Shown here: positions 8,967 to 18,665 of the stretch, piece by piece
Numbering within the stretch: the first letter of the stretch is position 1
Layout of the letters: every line of letters begins with the position of its first letter
From: Roseburia_C amylophila
Lineage (GTDB): Bacteria; Bacillota; Clostridia; Lachnospirales; Lachnospiraceae
Assembly (NCBI RefSeq): GCF_025567465.1
Contig: NZ_JAOQKI010000014.1
Location: forward strand, 11,537-75,536
DNA length: 64,000 bases
Reading direction: 5' to 3'
The notes under the pieces: generated by a model
Seen by the model: only the letters and a program-made list of their open reading frames with translations
What the model was told of the DNA's origin: nothing
Databases searched by the model: none
Program-made: the position numbers and the translations under genes

Positions 8967-11219
8967 TTACATACGCTCATGACAGGTACGGGCAATAACA
9001 TCAAGCTGCTGCTCTTTTGTCAGGTCGATGAACTTAACTGCATAGCCGGATACACGGATTGTGAAGTTTGCATACTCTTCTTTCTCCGGATGCTCCATTG
9101 CATCAATAAGCTTTTCTTTGCCAAATACATTGACATTCAGATGATGAGCACCCTGGTCAAAGTATCCGTCCATTACATTTACAAGGTTATCGATTCTTTC
9201 CTGCTCGTTGTTTCCAAGTGCGTCCGGATTGATAGTCTGTGTATTTGAAATACCATCTAATGCCCACTCATATGGAAGCTTGGTCAGAGAGTTTAAGGAA
9301 GCTAAAAGTCCGTTCTGTTCTGCACCGTAAGATGGGTTAGCTCCCGGTGAAAGCGGTTCGCCGGCTTTACGTCCATCCGGCATAGCTCCGGTTGCTTTAC
9401 CATATACTACGTTAGAAGTAATGGTAAGGATAGAAGTTGTAGGCTCAGAATCACGATAAGTATGATGTTTCTTTAATTTATCCATGAAAGTCTTAAGCAG
9501 CCATACTCCGATTTCATCTGCACGGTCATCATCATTTCCGTACTTCGGGAAGTCTCCTTCGATTTCGAAGTCTTTTGCAAGTCCGTTCTCATCACGTACG
9601 ACTTTTACTTTTGCATATTTGATTGCAGAAAGAGAATCAATAACATGTGAAAATCCTGCAATACCGGTTGCAAAGGTTCTCTTTAAGTCGGTATCCATCA
9701 GAGAAAGCTCTGCTGCTTCATAGTAATATTTATCATGCATATACTGAATCAGGTTCAGTGTATTTACATAGATGTCTACTAACCAGTCCATCATCTTGTC
9801 ATATTTTGCCATTACTTCATCATAGTCAAGATATTCCGCTGTAATTGGTGCGTAGTTTGGTCCTACCTGCTCGCCTGATTTCTCATCAACACCACCGTTG
9901 ATTGCGTAAAGCAGACATTTTGCAAGGTTTGCACGAGCGCCGAAGAACTGCATCTCTTTACCTGTCTGTGTAGCAGATACACAGCAGCAGATTGCATAAT
10001 CATCGCCCCATACCGGTTTCATTGCATCATCGTTTTCATACTGGATTGAGCTTGTTTCAATCGAGATACGTGCTGCATAATCACGGAAGGTCTGTGGCAG
10101 TCTGGATGAATAGAATACAGTAAGGTTTGGTTCCGGTGCCGGTCCCATATTCTCTAAAGTATGAAGGAAACGGAAGTCTGTCCTGGTTACCATGGAACGT
10201 CCGTCTACACCTGTTCCTGCTACATCAAGGGTTGCCCATACAGGGTCACCGGAGAATAACTGGTTATAAGAAGGAATACGTGCGAATTTAACCATACGAA
10301 GTTTCATTGTGAAATGGTCAATCAGCTCCTGAGCCTGCTGCTCGGTAAGAATTCCCTTATCCATATCTCTCTTAATATAAATATCAAGGAAAGTAGAAAC
10401 ACGTCCTACTGACATTGCTGCACCGTTCTGTGTCTTGATTGCTGCAAGGTATCCGAAGTATAACCACTGAACAGCCTCTTTTGCATTGGTTGCAGGTCTT
10501 GAAATATCATATCCGTAAATCTCAGCCAGTTTCTTCATGTCTTCCAGACATTTAATCTGCTCTGCAATTTCTTCTCTTAAACGGATGACATCATCTGTCA
10601 TCTGTCCGCATCCGCAGTTGGCTTTGTCTTTCTTCTTCTCAGCGATTAAGTAATCCAGTCCGTATAATGCTACACGGCGGTAATCACCTACAATACGTCC
10701 ACGACCGTAGGTATCCGGAAGACCTGTTAAAATCTTAGCATGACGAACCTTCATCATTTCCGGTGTATAAGCATCAAATACTGCTGTATTGTGTGTCTTA
10801 TGATACTTGGTGAAAATTTCTTTTAATTTATCATTTACTTCATAACCGTAGGTCTCACATGCCTGAACAGCCATCTTGATTCCACCATATGGCATGAAAG
10901 CTCTCTTTAATGGTTTATCAGTCTGAAGACCAACTACCTGCTCTAAATCTTTTAAATTTTCATCAATATATCCCGGACCATAAGCTGTAATTCCGGTTAC
11001 AACCTCTGTCTCCATATCAAGAACGCCGCCCTTGGCACGCTCTTCTTTCTGTAATTTCTGAAGTGCCCCCCATAGCTTGTTGGTTGCATCTGTCGGCTCA
11101 GCTAAAAAGCTCTCATCTCCATCATATGGAGTGTAGTTGTCCTGAATAAACTGACGAACATTGATTTCCTCTTTCCAGAGACGTCCTTCGAATCCATCCC
11201 ACTCTTTCATTTCAATCAT
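8967..11219 (-). CDS. pflB: Formate C-acetyltransferase (pyruvate formate-lyase)
   Basis: 750 aa, cytoplasmic glycyl-radical enzyme converting pyruvate and CoA to acetyl-CoA and formate during mixed-acid fermentation. The adjacent catalytic cysteines lie in AICCCVSATQTGKE, and the radical Gly is Gly725 in RVSGYAVKF, 26 residues from the end as expected. AGGAGG lies 8 nt before the ATG at 11219. A good sigma-A promoter lies about 115 nt upstream. The very oxygen-sensitive enzyme fits an obligate anaerobe. Confidence 0.97.
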   Translation of the reverse strand: MIEMKEWDGFEGRLWKEEINVRQFIQDNYTPYDGDESFLAEPTDATNKLWGALQKLQKEERAKGGVLDMETEVVTGITAYGPGYIDENLKDLEQVVGLQTDKPLKRAFMPYGGIKMAVQACETYGYEVNDKLKEIFTKYHKTHNTAVFDAYTPEMMKVRHAKILTGLPDTYGRGRIVGDYRRVALYGLDYLIAEKKKDKANCGCGQMTDDVIRLREEIAEQIKCLEDMKKLAEIYGYDISRPATNAKEAVQWLYFGYLAAIKTQNGAAMSVGRVSTFLDIYIKRDMDKGILTEQQAQELIDHFTMKLRMVKFARIPSYNQLFSGDPVWATLDVAGTGVDGRSMVTRTDFRFLHTLENMGPAPEPNLTVFYSSRLPQTFRDYAARISIETSSIQYENDDAMKPVWGDDYAICCCVSATQTGKEMQFFGARANLAKCLLYAINGGVDEKSGEQVGPNYAPITAEYLDYDEVMAKYDKMMDWLVDIYVNTLNLIQYMHDKYYYEAAELSLMDTDLKRTFATGIAGFSHVIDSLSAIKYAKVKVVRDENGLAKDFEIEGDFPKYGNDDDRADEIGVWLLKTFMDKLKKHHTYRDSEPTTSILTITSNVVYGKATGAMPDGRKAGEPLSPGANPSYGAEQNGLLASLNSLTKLPYEWALDGISNTQTINPDALGNNEQERIDNLVNVMDGYFDQGAHHLNVNVFGKEKLIDAMEHPEKEEYANFTIRVSGYAVKFIDLTKEQQLDVIARTCHERM

Positions 11220-11330
11220 TACGATATCCTCCTAAAAAATGTATTCAGTATGAACACTGAATGGTTACTAAATTTACTGTCAACAGACTTTTTATTCATC
11301 GGCTTGAATTAGTCTTGTTTAACTGTAGTT

Positions 11331-11360
11331 AGTATATACTGACCATTATTTTTTTGTCAA
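11331..11360 (-). promoter_or_regulatory. Sigma-A promoter of pflB
   Basis: Minus strand TTGACA (11355-11360), an 18-nt spacer (or TATATA at 16 nt) and TATACT (11331-11336). It leaves a leader of about 105 nt before the pflB start. Confidence 0.6.
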
Positions 11361-11393
11361 TATCTTTTGATGTTCAAAATAACATACACAAAA

Positions 11394-11444
11394 GAAAACG
11401 AGCCAGTCCTCCAGGTTCATCGCCCAGACGGTCGGCTCGTTTTC
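11394..11444 (-). terminator. Terminator hairpin after the amino-acid ABC operon
   Basis: A perfect 11-bp stem (GAAAACGAGCC with its complement) encloses a 29-nt GC-rich loop and is followed on the minus strand by TTTTGTG. It separates the ABC operon from the pflB promoter. Confidence 0.65.
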
Positions 11445-11577
11445 GTTATACTTCATGTGGTTTTTCCACTTATCCGTCAGTCATATAACGGTTTTATCAT
11501 AGACTATTTCTTTTCTGATTGCAATAGCTTGTGAAAACTTTTTATCAACTATTTTTTCCGTTTTATCTGTTCTTTCG

Positions 11578-12318
11578 CTACAATACTTTGGAAAGGAAGT
11601 CGCAAAGACGCGGATTCTGTGGATTGGCGAAGAATTCTGCCGGTGTATTCTCTTCCTGAATCTGTCCTTCATTGATAAACATGACACGGCTTGCCACTTC
11701 TCTTGCAAATCCCATTTCGTGCGTTACCACTACCATGGTCATTCCGTCCTGTGCCAGTTCTTTCATAATTTCAAGAACTTCTCCTACCATTTCCGGATCC
11801 AGTGCGGAAGTCGGCTCGTCAAATAACATGACATCCGGATTCATTGCCAGTGCTCTTGCAATTGCAATACGCTGTTTCTGTCCACCGGAAAGCATTGCGG
11901 GATAGGTATCTGCTTTATCAGACAGTCCGACTCTCATCAAAAGCTCGTCCGCACGCTTAGATGCCTCTTCCTTATTCATAAGTCCGGTCTGAACCGGTGC
12001 CAGCATGATATTTCCTTTTACGGTATAATTTGGGAACAGATTGAACTGCTGGAATACCATTCCAATCTTCTGACGCATCTTGTTGATGTCTACGGATTTA
12101 TCCGTGATATCTGTTCCTTCAAAAGTAATCACACCGGAAGTCGGTTCCTCTAAAAGATTTAAGGAACGTAAGAATGTGGATTTACCACAACCGGATGGTC
12201 CGATGATGGCTACTACCTCTCCCTGGGCGATTTCTGTGGAGATACCATTTAATACATTTACATTTCCAAAGGATTTACACAAATCCTTTACTTCAATCAA
12301 TACCTTCTTATCGCTCAT
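11578..12318 (-). CDS. Polar amino-acid ABC transporter, ATP-binding protein
   Basis: 246 aa, GlnQ/ArtP-type ATPase. Walker A GPSGCGKST, signature LSGGQKQR, Walker B MLFDEPTSALDPE and the H-loop VVTHE are all present. It is the last gene of a substrate-binding protein, permease, ATPase operon and overlaps the permease stop by 11 nt, so it is translationally coupled. Its role is to power uptake of a polar amino acid, such as glutamine, cystine or arginine; the ligand cannot be told from this subunit. Confidence 0.93.
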   Translation of the reverse strand: MSDKKVLIEVKDLCKSFGNVNVLNGISTEIAQGEVVAIIGPSGCGKSTFLRSLNLLEEPTSGVITFEGTDITDKSVDINKMRQKIGMVFQQFNLFPNYTVKGNIMLAPVQTGLMNKEEASKRADELLMRVGLSDKADTYPAMLSGGQKQRIAIARALAMNPDVMLFDEPTSALDPEMVGEVLEIMKELAQDGMTMVVVTHEMGFAREVASRVMFINEGQIQEENTPAEFFANPQNPRLCDFLSKVL

Positions 12319-12994
12319 TTGTTCTCAACCTCGTTTCCAGTTTATGTACACCAGCCGTTAAAATCATAACGATTATCAGGTAGATAATTGCAACCCCGAA
12401 CAATGGTAAGAATGGGTCATAAGTCTGGCTACGGATGATATCGCCGCCCTTTGTCAAATCCGGGATTGCAATATATCCACTGATGGAAGTCTCTTTCAGT
12501 AAAGTAATAAACTCATTTGCCAGAGCAGGAAGTACATTCTTAAATGCCTGTGGCAGTATAATCAGACGCATGGTCTGCGAATAATTCAATCCGAGGCTTC
12601 GTCCAGCTTCAAACTGTCCTTCGTCTACAGACATGATTCCGGAACGTACAATCTCTGCTACATAGGCAGCCGAATTCAAACCAAAAGCGATTACAGCCAC
12701 TGCAATCTTATTATCGAGTGCAACCAGAATAATATAGTACATAATCAAAAGCTGTACCATCGTAGGGGTTCCACGCCATATGGTAAGATACATTTTACAT
12801 ATAAAATTCAAAACATTTAATCCACCATGTTTATCATGGGTGGAACGGATAATTGCGACTAAAAATCCAACCACAATACCCAGAAGTACTGCAAGCACTG
12901 CAATAAGCAGTGTATTGCCAAGACCACGTAACAGATAAAGATATCTGTCTTTCTCTATAAAATCCTGTTGAAAGCTGCTTAAAAAATCGCTCAA
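12308..12994 (-). CDS. Polar amino-acid ABC transporter, permease
   Basis: 228 aa with about five membrane helices and the conserved EAA loop (EAGRSLGLNYSQTMRLIILP) that contacts the ATPase. The HisM/GlnP family is clear from YLTIWRGTPTMVQLLIMYY. A single permease gene implies a homodimeric channel. It lies between the binding-protein gene (20 nt upstream) and the ATPase gene (11 nt overlap). Confidence 0.92.
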   Translation of the reverse strand: MSDFLSSFQQDFIEKDRYLYLLRGLGNTLLIAVLAVLLGIVVGFLVAIIRSTHDKHGGLNVLNFICKMYLTIWRGTPTMVQLLIMYYIILVALDNKIAVAVIAFGLNSAAYVAEIVRSGIMSVDEGQFEAGRSLGLNYSQTMRLIILPQAFKNVLPALANEFITLLKETSISGYIAIPDLTKGGDIIRSQTYDPFLPLFGVAIIYLIIVMILTAGVHKLETRLRTNER

Positions 12995-13014
12995 GGTCTT
13001 TCCTCCTATACCGA

Positions 13015-13812
13015 TTATTTATTTCTTACTACAATAACCTGGCTTGCTGTTGCATAAGTATCTGTAAAGTCAATGTTCTTAAGACGGTCTTCTTTTACAG
13101 TCATTCCTGCTGCACCAAAATCTGCTTTACCGGAAGATACTGCTGCGATGATTGCATCAAATTCCATATCTTCAATCTCTAAATCATAACCAAGCTTGTC
13201 ACAGATTGCTTTTGCGATATCTGCATCGATACCAACTACGTTGTCACCATCATAATATTCGTATGGCTCAAACTGCGCATTGGTTGCCATGGTAAGTTTT
13301 CCGTTTGGATATTCTGTTCCCTCCGGAGTCTCATATGGATGCTCTCCTGTTTCATCACCAATATAGTTGCTGATGATAGTATCGATTGTTCCATCTGCTT
13401 TTAACTCTTCGATTGCTTTGTTGAATTCGTCTGTTAAATCTGTATTATCTTTTGCGATACAGATTGCATATTCCTCTGCATCAAAGGTGTCATCTAAGAT
13501 TTTCAAGTCATCATTCTTCTCAACAAATGCCTCTGCTGGCTGCTTGTCGATGATTACACAGTCGATCTTACCGGTCTTTAATGCCTGGATTGCATCAGAA
13601 CCTTTGTTGTAACGCTCTACGGTGCTTCCTTCGTCCTCATATGCTGTTGCATCGGCATCTCCGGTTGTTCCAAGCTGAACACCGATTTTCTTTCCCGGAA
13701 GGTCATCCTTGGAATTTACTGTGTTTGCAGCTACAGATGAGCCACATCCTACCATTGCTACTGTCATTGCTGCAGTTAATAAAAGTGCTGCAAATTTCTT
13801 CATGTTCTTCAT
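13015..13812 (-). CDS. Amino-acid ABC transporter substrate-binding lipoprotein
   Basis: 265 aa. A lipoprotein signal, MKNMKKFAALLLTAAMTVAM followed by VGC, gives an anchored solute-binding protein of the type II (SBP_bac_3) fold. The family blocks GKLTMATNAQFEPYEYYDGD and GIDADIAKAICDKLGYDLE are present. The order along the chain is unusual: the first lobe sequence appears after residue about 165 and lobe-2-like sequence comes first, so it looks circularly permuted or derived from a fused repeat compared with a typical GlnH. AGGAGG lies 8 nt before the start. Confidence 0.88.
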   Translation of the reverse strand: MKNMKKFAALLLTAAMTVAMVGCGSSVAANTVNSKDDLPGKKIGVQLGTTGDADATAYEDEGSTVERYNKGSDAIQALKTGKIDCVIIDKQPAEAFVEKNDDLKILDDTFDAEEYAICIAKDNTDLTDEFNKAIEELKADGTIDTIISNYIGDETGEHPYETPEGTEYPNGKLTMATNAQFEPYEYYDGDNVVGIDADIAKAICDKLGYDLEIEDMEFDAIIAAVSSGKADFGAAGMTVKEDRLKNIDFTDTYATASQVIVVRNK

Positions 13813-13888
13813 ATTTATTCCTCCTCTGATTATAATTATGTGAATTTATATTTCATACAACATCATAAAATATATCAACATAACGCCT

Positions 13889-13917
13889 AGTATAGCATGA
13901 TTCCGCCTATTTCACAA
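13889..13917 (-). promoter_or_regulatory. Sigma-A promoter of the amino-acid ABC operon
   Basis: Minus strand TTGTGA (13912-13917), 17 nt, TATACT (13889-13894), about 75 nt upstream of the binding-protein start. Confidence 0.6.
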
Positions 13918-13941
13918 GTACCCGGAGAGTATTTATCTGCA

Positions 13942-13973
13942 TTTAAAAATACATTTTTCCATGTATTTTTAAA
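13942..13973. terminator. AT-rich 13-bp hairpin between divergent units
   Basis: A perfect stem, TTTAAAAATACAT with ATGTATTTTTAAA, around a 6-nt loop lies between the ABC operon promoter and the CPBP promoter. It could insulate the two divergent promoters or be a regulatory dyad. No GC-rich base and no long T-run make it a weak terminator. Confidence 0.35.
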
Positions 13974-13992
13974 CAGGCGGTACCTCAGTAGT

Positions 13993-14021
13993 TTGCATAT
14001 TCGCTTCATAATTGTTATAAT
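13993..14021 (+). promoter_or_regulatory. Sigma-A promoter of the CPBP protease gene
   Basis: TTGCAT (13993-13998), 17 nt, TATAAT (14016-14021). A GAGGAGG ribosome-binding site follows 10 nt before the ATG at 14060. Confidence 0.65.
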
Positions 14022-14059
14022 GTGCCAAGAAAAGCGATGATACTTGAGGAGGTTTTTTC

Positions 14060-14923
14060 ATGAAGCGATTTGGCAGAATTATGTTCTGTTTTCTTCCGGC
14101 TCTGCTGGCATTTGGCCTGCAGCAGCTTATCTCCATTCCGGCAGTAGGGCTTGCTCTGCTGGGTGGTTTTTATACCAAAGGGGCAACTTCTATCGATGAC
14201 TGTATGGATGCATTTTTAAATATTATTTCCACCGCCAATTTTAATGCCGGTGTCAGTGCAGCCTACGGTACTGTTGCCCTTGTGGTATTTGCCTGCTGGT
14301 ATTATAAAAAGTTCCGGCCGACAGAACCGGAAAATGTACGGAAACCATTTAATATTCCGGTTATCTTCGGCATTCTTATTACTGCAGTAGGATTACAGTA
14401 TATTACCAATTACATTGTATCTTTTACCGCAGCCATTAACCCGCACTGGCTGGAATATTACAGTAACCTGGTAGAATCGGTGGGACTGGATGAGCCTTCC
14501 CTGATTCTGGTTCTCTATTCCGTTCTGATTGGACCTGTCTGTGAAGAACTGATTTTCCGTGGACTGACTTTGAAATATGCAAAAAGAGCAATGCCTTTCT
14601 GGGTTGCTAACTTCTTGCAGGCACTGCTCTTTGGTGTGTTCCATATGAATATGATTCAGGGTGTTTATGCTTTTGTGGTAGGAATTGTTCTTGGATTTAT
14701 CTGCGAGAAAAGCCGCAGCATTTATCCTTCCATGCTTTTCCATATCCTCTTTAACATCTGGGGAACCTTCTCCCCGGACTGGTTTATGTATAAAGCAGAT
14801 ACCGTTCCGTTCTTCTTCCTGTGGTTCTTTGTTGGTGCCGGACTACTGGTTGCAGGACTGTTCCTCTTTTTCTTTGGAGTAAATAAAAAATATCCCAAAA
14901 TTGAAAATTCTTATTATTCTTAA
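14060..14923 (+). CDS. CPBP family intramembrane metalloprotease
   Basis: 287 aa with about eight membrane helices. The CPBP/Abi motifs are visible: EELIFRGL (motif 1, EExxxR), FHMNMIQ (motif 2, FxxxH-like) and HILFNIWGTF (motif 3, HxxxN). Homologues cleave prenylated or membrane substrates, or act in bacteriocin self-immunity. No bacteriocin gene is adjacent, so the substrate is open. It converges with the helicase gene; the two stop codons overlap by 4 nt. Confidence 0.85.
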   Translation: MKRFGRIMFCFLPALLAFGLQQLISIPAVGLALLGGFYTKGATSIDDCMDAFLNIISTANFNAGVSAAYGTVALVVFACWYYKKFRPTEPENVRKPFNIPVIFGILITAVGLQYITNYIVSFTAAINPHWLEYYSNLVESVGLDEPSLILVLYSVLIGPVCEELIFRGLTLKYAKRAMPFWVANFLQALLFGVFHMNMIQGVYAFVVGIVLGFICEKSRSIYPSMLFHILFNIWGTFSPDWFMYKADTVPFFFLWFFVGAGLLVAGLFLFFFGVNKKYPKIENSYYS

Positions 14924-17691
14924 TATCCTTTTGCAATTTTCTTTCCCTGCAAAAGGCTCTGGTTTTGATTTACAAAGGAGCGTGTCCGCTCTTTTAATAA
15001 TAATTTTCGTCCTTCCGGGGTTCTTGTATATACCACATGGTATGGTCCAAGAGCCCTTTTCATATGCTTTTCAAAAATCAGGGCACGCTCCTTTTGTCTT
15101 CCGAATATTTCCGGGACACTGTAACACTCTCTTGATGTGCCAAAGATTTTTTCCCGGATAAGAAGATACCTTGGGTTATCAATAACACCCCACAATTCTT
15201 CCATGCAGGCAGAATAGGTTGTCTTATCTCTGGTGGTTCCACCTTTAAGCCAGGTACCTACCACAAATCCATTAAAGGATTCTACTTCTGTCCTGCAATG
15301 GGCACCATCCTCTAATTCCCCGCATTCCCTCAATGCATCTAGCATTGCTTCGCTAAGCTGTTTCATCCGTCTTGCCGGGGTGCTGAATTTAAACAGACGT
15401 ATCCCCTGATAGACAATTCCGGCAAATGCGGCTAACAGCGCAATTCCAAGTAACAGGAAAGCCGGATGATTACCAAGCTTCTGTGCCATCATTCTTCCAC
15501 TCATTAAGAGTATTGCAAGTATCACCTGTATGATTTCTATACAGACCGCATTAATAAAGATATATCCGGTTTCTATTTCTTTTGCTGCAATTTCATCTAT
15601 CTGTTCTATTTCCATCTGATTTCGCACTTCCTGTAAGGACTGGTTCCATCGCTGCCTCAATGCATTTCTGTCCTTTGCACGCTCAAGCATCATGCGGTTT
15701 GCTTTATCTACCTCATATTTTGATGTTATCTTTGGAATGTCCAGCCGACCGATTCCGCTTTCGATTACATCTTCCCTGCAGGATACTCCTAAAAATGATT
15801 CAAACCGGCGTTCCAACATTTCATAATCGCCCTCTGCATCAGTATTACTCTGCTGTCCTCGCTCTTTTGGAAAAATGCAGGCAAGATGCCAGATGTTTCC
15901 GGTCTTATCCGGCTGCTCTCTGTCGGTACGGATTGCTCTTCCACGCATCTGGTTACTCAGCATAAAAGACCCTACATAGGTTGCCAGTATCAGGGAATTG
16001 ATGCACGGTGCATCCCAGCCTTCTCCCAGCAATGACTTGGTTCCAATCAATGTATGAATCTCTCCCTGGCGGAATAACTCCGTCACAACAGCTACGGTGT
16101 GGGTGCTCTTTCCCTTTATCATAAGCTGTCCGTATCCGGTATCTCCCAGTGGATTTAACGTTCCGCTGCAGCCATACTGTGCCAGCAATTCCGGAAGTTT
16201 TGCTTCGACTTCCATTGGAACTATTATCACTGTTCCACTCAGCACACCAAGACGGATTCCAGCCATGTTCTGCCGCCTTAAATATTCAAAAATCGGCACT
16301 GCACCAAGCTCTGTGACCAGTGTATCTTTACTTCCAATCTCCGGCAATTTGTCTTTCTTAATATAATCGCAGAGAACCAGAAGGCGTAAATCATTTTCCA
16401 GTGCCTCATACTCAGCCTGCACAATGGTATGGATGCTCTCCATCTTTCCCTGGCTTTTCATAAGTACCTTTTTAATGGCTTCATTATCCCGCAGTGCAAC
16501 CTTGTTCCGGTAGATGGCTCCTGCCTCTTTTAATTCCTGCAGCAGGCTTTCCCGCTCTGCTTCCATCATGGTATAGGATTCTCTGTCCTCATAAAGAACA
16601 CCCTGCAGTAACACTTCCATCCAGTGTGCATCCATCCCCGGCAGTTTTCCCTTTGTCCCGATGAGCTTCCTTAAATAACCAGAAAATGGAATCCCTTTTG
16701 CCTGGCAGTATACCAGCAGCGCTGTAAAATACTCCGGTTTATCTAAGAACCGCTCACTGTATTCTTCCGGATGCATAAGCCCCTGATGGGAAGATACGAT
16801 TCTTCGCAATGTCTCATCTGCCATCATTTTCTGCACCTGCATCTGCATCCGCTTCTGATGCTCCCTGACATATGCTTCCTCTTCTCTTGTCGGCCAGTTA
16901 AAATAAACGTAGTCCTGATGCGGACAGAGACTTCCTTCTCTTACCAGTTCCGGTGTAAAGATTTCTTCATCAATCGGTCCGCACATATCGATATAACGCT
17001 TCCACTGTGCTGGTGTACTGTCATAAGGTGGTGTTGCTGTCAATGCAATGATTTTCACATCCGGCAGCTTGTCTAAGAAAGTCTCCAGTGCCTTCCACCA
17101 CTCACTGCGAAGGTGATGTGCCTCATCCAGACAAATTGTTGTAATACCAGCTTCCTTTACTGCCTTAAAAATATCGAAATCCCGGTAGTCAACCTGCTCC
17201 GTTTCCTTCTCTCCATCTGCTTCTTCTGTCACTCCGCCGGCTGCCACTTTACTGTCTGCCGCATCTACTCCATCCACCGCTTCACTGGCTGCTGCATCTT
17301 CCTCTGCCGCTTCCCCGCTGTCCTCTTCCAGTGTGCCCTGCTCCCGCTTCATGGCACTGTACAATGCCTGATAAGTCGTTGCAGTCATCTGTTTCATCTG
17401 TTTCAAATTATTGGATAATATTTCCTGCGGATCTGCCTCTTCGGTTAAGAAGCCCTCCTGTATACGCATCAGCCATTGCTGGCGGATGGTAATGCTGGGT
17501 GAAAAAATAAGGCAGGGTGCTCCCAGCCTCCGAATCAGTTCTATTCCAAGTGTAGTCTTGCCGGAACCCGGTGCTGCCACAATATGTATCTTTCCATCCT
17601 TCAAATACTGCTGTGCATGTAAGAGTACTCTTTCCTGATAATCTCTCCACTTTCCCCGAAATTGCAGGATTCCCTCATATCCTGTGTTCAT
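14920..17691 (-). CDS. DEAD/DEAH-box (SF2) helicase with C-terminal membrane hairpin
   Basis: 923 aa. RecA-like domain 1 has AAPGSGKTTLGIEL (Walker A, residue about 38), CLDEAHH (DEAH) and ALTATPP. RecA-like domain 2 has IGTKSLLGEGWD and QMRGRAIRTDRE (motif VI). An acidic, low-complexity insert (about residues 120-170) separates motifs I and II. Unusually, two hydrophobic segments (about residues 735-800) follow the helicase core, then a 120-residue soluble tail. A ResIII-type helicase with a membrane hairpin suggests a membrane-tethered nuclease or translocase role, perhaps in defence, but no partner nuclease gene is adjacent. Its ATG overlaps the Nudix stop (ATGA), so the two are translationally coupled. 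Confidence 0.82.
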   Translation of the reverse strand: MNTGYEGILQFRGKWRDYQERVLLHAQQYLKDGKIHIVAAPGSGKTTLGIELIRRLGAPCLIFSPSITIRQQWLMRIQEGFLTEEADPQEILSNNLKQMKQMTATTYQALYSAMKREQGTLEEDSGEAAEEDAAASEAVDGVDAADSKVAAGGVTEEADGEKETEQVDYRDFDIFKAVKEAGITTICLDEAHHLRSEWWKALETFLDKLPDVKIIALTATPPYDSTPAQWKRYIDMCGPIDEEIFTPELVREGSLCPHQDYVYFNWPTREEEAYVREHQKRMQMQVQKMMADETLRRIVSSHQGLMHPEEYSERFLDKPEYFTALLVYCQAKGIPFSGYLRKLIGTKGKLPGMDAHWMEVLLQGVLYEDRESYTMMEAERESLLQELKEAGAIYRNKVALRDNEAIKKVLMKSQGKMESIHTIVQAEYEALENDLRLLVLCDYIKKDKLPEIGSKDTLVTELGAVPIFEYLRRQNMAGIRLGVLSGTVIIVPMEVEAKLPELLAQYGCSGTLNPLGDTGYGQLMIKGKSTHTVAVVTELFRQGEIHTLIGTKSLLGEGWDAPCINSLILATYVGSFMLSNQMRGRAIRTDREQPDKTGNIWHLACIFPKERGQQSNTDAEGDYEMLERRFESFLGVSCREDVIESGIGRLDIPKITSKYEVDKANRMMLERAKDRNALRQRWNQSLQEVRNQMEIEQIDEIAAKEIETGYIFINAVCIEIIQVILAILLMSGRMMAQKLGNHPAFLLLGIALLAAFAGIVYQGIRLFKFSTPARRMKQLSEAMLDALRECGELEDGAHCRTEVESFNGFVVGTWLKGGTTRDKTTYSACMEELWGVIDNPRYLLIREKIFGTSRECYSVPEIFGRQKERALIFEKHMKRALGPYHVVYTRTPEGRKLLLKERTRSFVNQNQSLLQGKKIAKGY

Positions 17692-18194
17692 AAATTTCCC
17701 TCCATCAACATTTTAATAAATGCAGTATCGCGATATATCCACGGTTCCTTCGAAAATGGCTCATTTGCTTTTACAATCTCTTCCGATGTCATCCATTCCA
17801 GATGATAGCCTTTTGCCTTCTCGCTTTCTGTCATATGCGGTTCTGTTGTTCTCTCCTCAACTGTGCAGGCAAAGAAATAGGTGTGACAGTGATATATTTT
17901 ATCTGTTTCAAATAAATCACGGCGTTTTTCTTCTATCTCGCCCAACAGCTGCATACTTCCCGGGCATAATATCAATCCGCCCTCTTCTAATACTTCTCTG
18001 GAGAGTGCCATTTCAAAATCTTCCTCACCATCCATGCCGCCGCCTAATATTTTGCAGTCCCCTGCCCTGCCGCGCTGGACTGCAATTTTTCCATTCTTTT
18101 CTATGATTGCCCGGACGCACTTTCTTTCAAATACCGGCATGCCATCCTCATAATCCTTTTTATCTAATACCAGAAGTATCTTACTTTCCGTCAT
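17688..18194 (-). CDS. Nudix hydrolase
   Basis: 168 aa from the ATG at 18194, preceded by GAGGAAACGAAA. A longer in-frame start at 18320 exists, but the extra 42 residues look non-coding. The Nudix box reads GGMDGEEDFEMALSREVLEE followed by GG (Gx5Ex7REVxEExG), with all metal-binding residues present. The likely reaction is hydrolysis of a nucleoside diphosphate derivative; the substrate is unknown. It is coupled to the helicase by an ATGA overlap. Confidence 0.87.
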   Translation of the reverse strand: MTESKILLVLDKKDYEDGMPVFERKCVRAIIEKNGKIAVQRGRAGDCKILGGGMDGEEDFEMALSREVLEEGGLILCPGSMQLLGEIEEKRRDLFETDKIYHCHTYFFACTVEERTTEPHMTESEKAKGYHLEWMTSEEIVKANEPFSKEPWIYRDTAFIKMLMEGNL

Positions 18195-18320
18195 TTTCGT
18201 TTCCTCGCTCTTGTCAAAGTTACCTAATCTGCCCACTGAAAACTGTTTACCATGGTCTCTGCTGTCCGTATAGGTACCTTCACCATTTACCCGGGCAGCA
18301 CTGCCCTGCACCTGCATCAT

Positions 18321-18665
18321 AAGCTGTGAAAGAATAGTCCTTTGTATTAATTTCTCATCATAATATGTAATGTCGGTTGAAATCGCATTACTAATAGCTA
18401 GTATACCATAAACATACTGTTTTGGGGAAGAAATGTCCTATTTCATCCAATAAACAGCTATCTTGTCGCTTTCTACTCTCCAAAGTCATAGTAAGCAGTT
18501 GGTTTATCACCAAAGATACCTCCTCTTACTGCCAGCACAAAGTTTCGCTTAGCAAGCACTTGATGCGTTTCTTCTACGTATGCATATTGTCAAGTGTATG
18601 TGTCATATTTTATATTCAAAATAAAAAAGCTGCTACTCTGAAAAATAACAGCCTTTCTTACTATA
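18321..18665 (-). other. Intergenic stretch with a short unidentified gene scrap
   Basis: No intact gene. On the minus strand an open segment of about 38 codons (about 18485-18600) ends with RGGIFGDKPTAYYDFGE and a TAG stop. It is bounded upstream by TGA and has no start or RBS, so it looks like the tail of a decayed gene I do not recognise. A weak terminator hairpin for the hemerythrin remnant lies at about 18628-18653. Confidence 0.3.

Noticed and set aside
12308..13812. Assigning the ABC transporter a specific amino acid such as glutamine.
   Set aside because: The binding protein has an atypical order of motifs and ligand residues cannot be judged by eye, so only polar amino acid is claimed.
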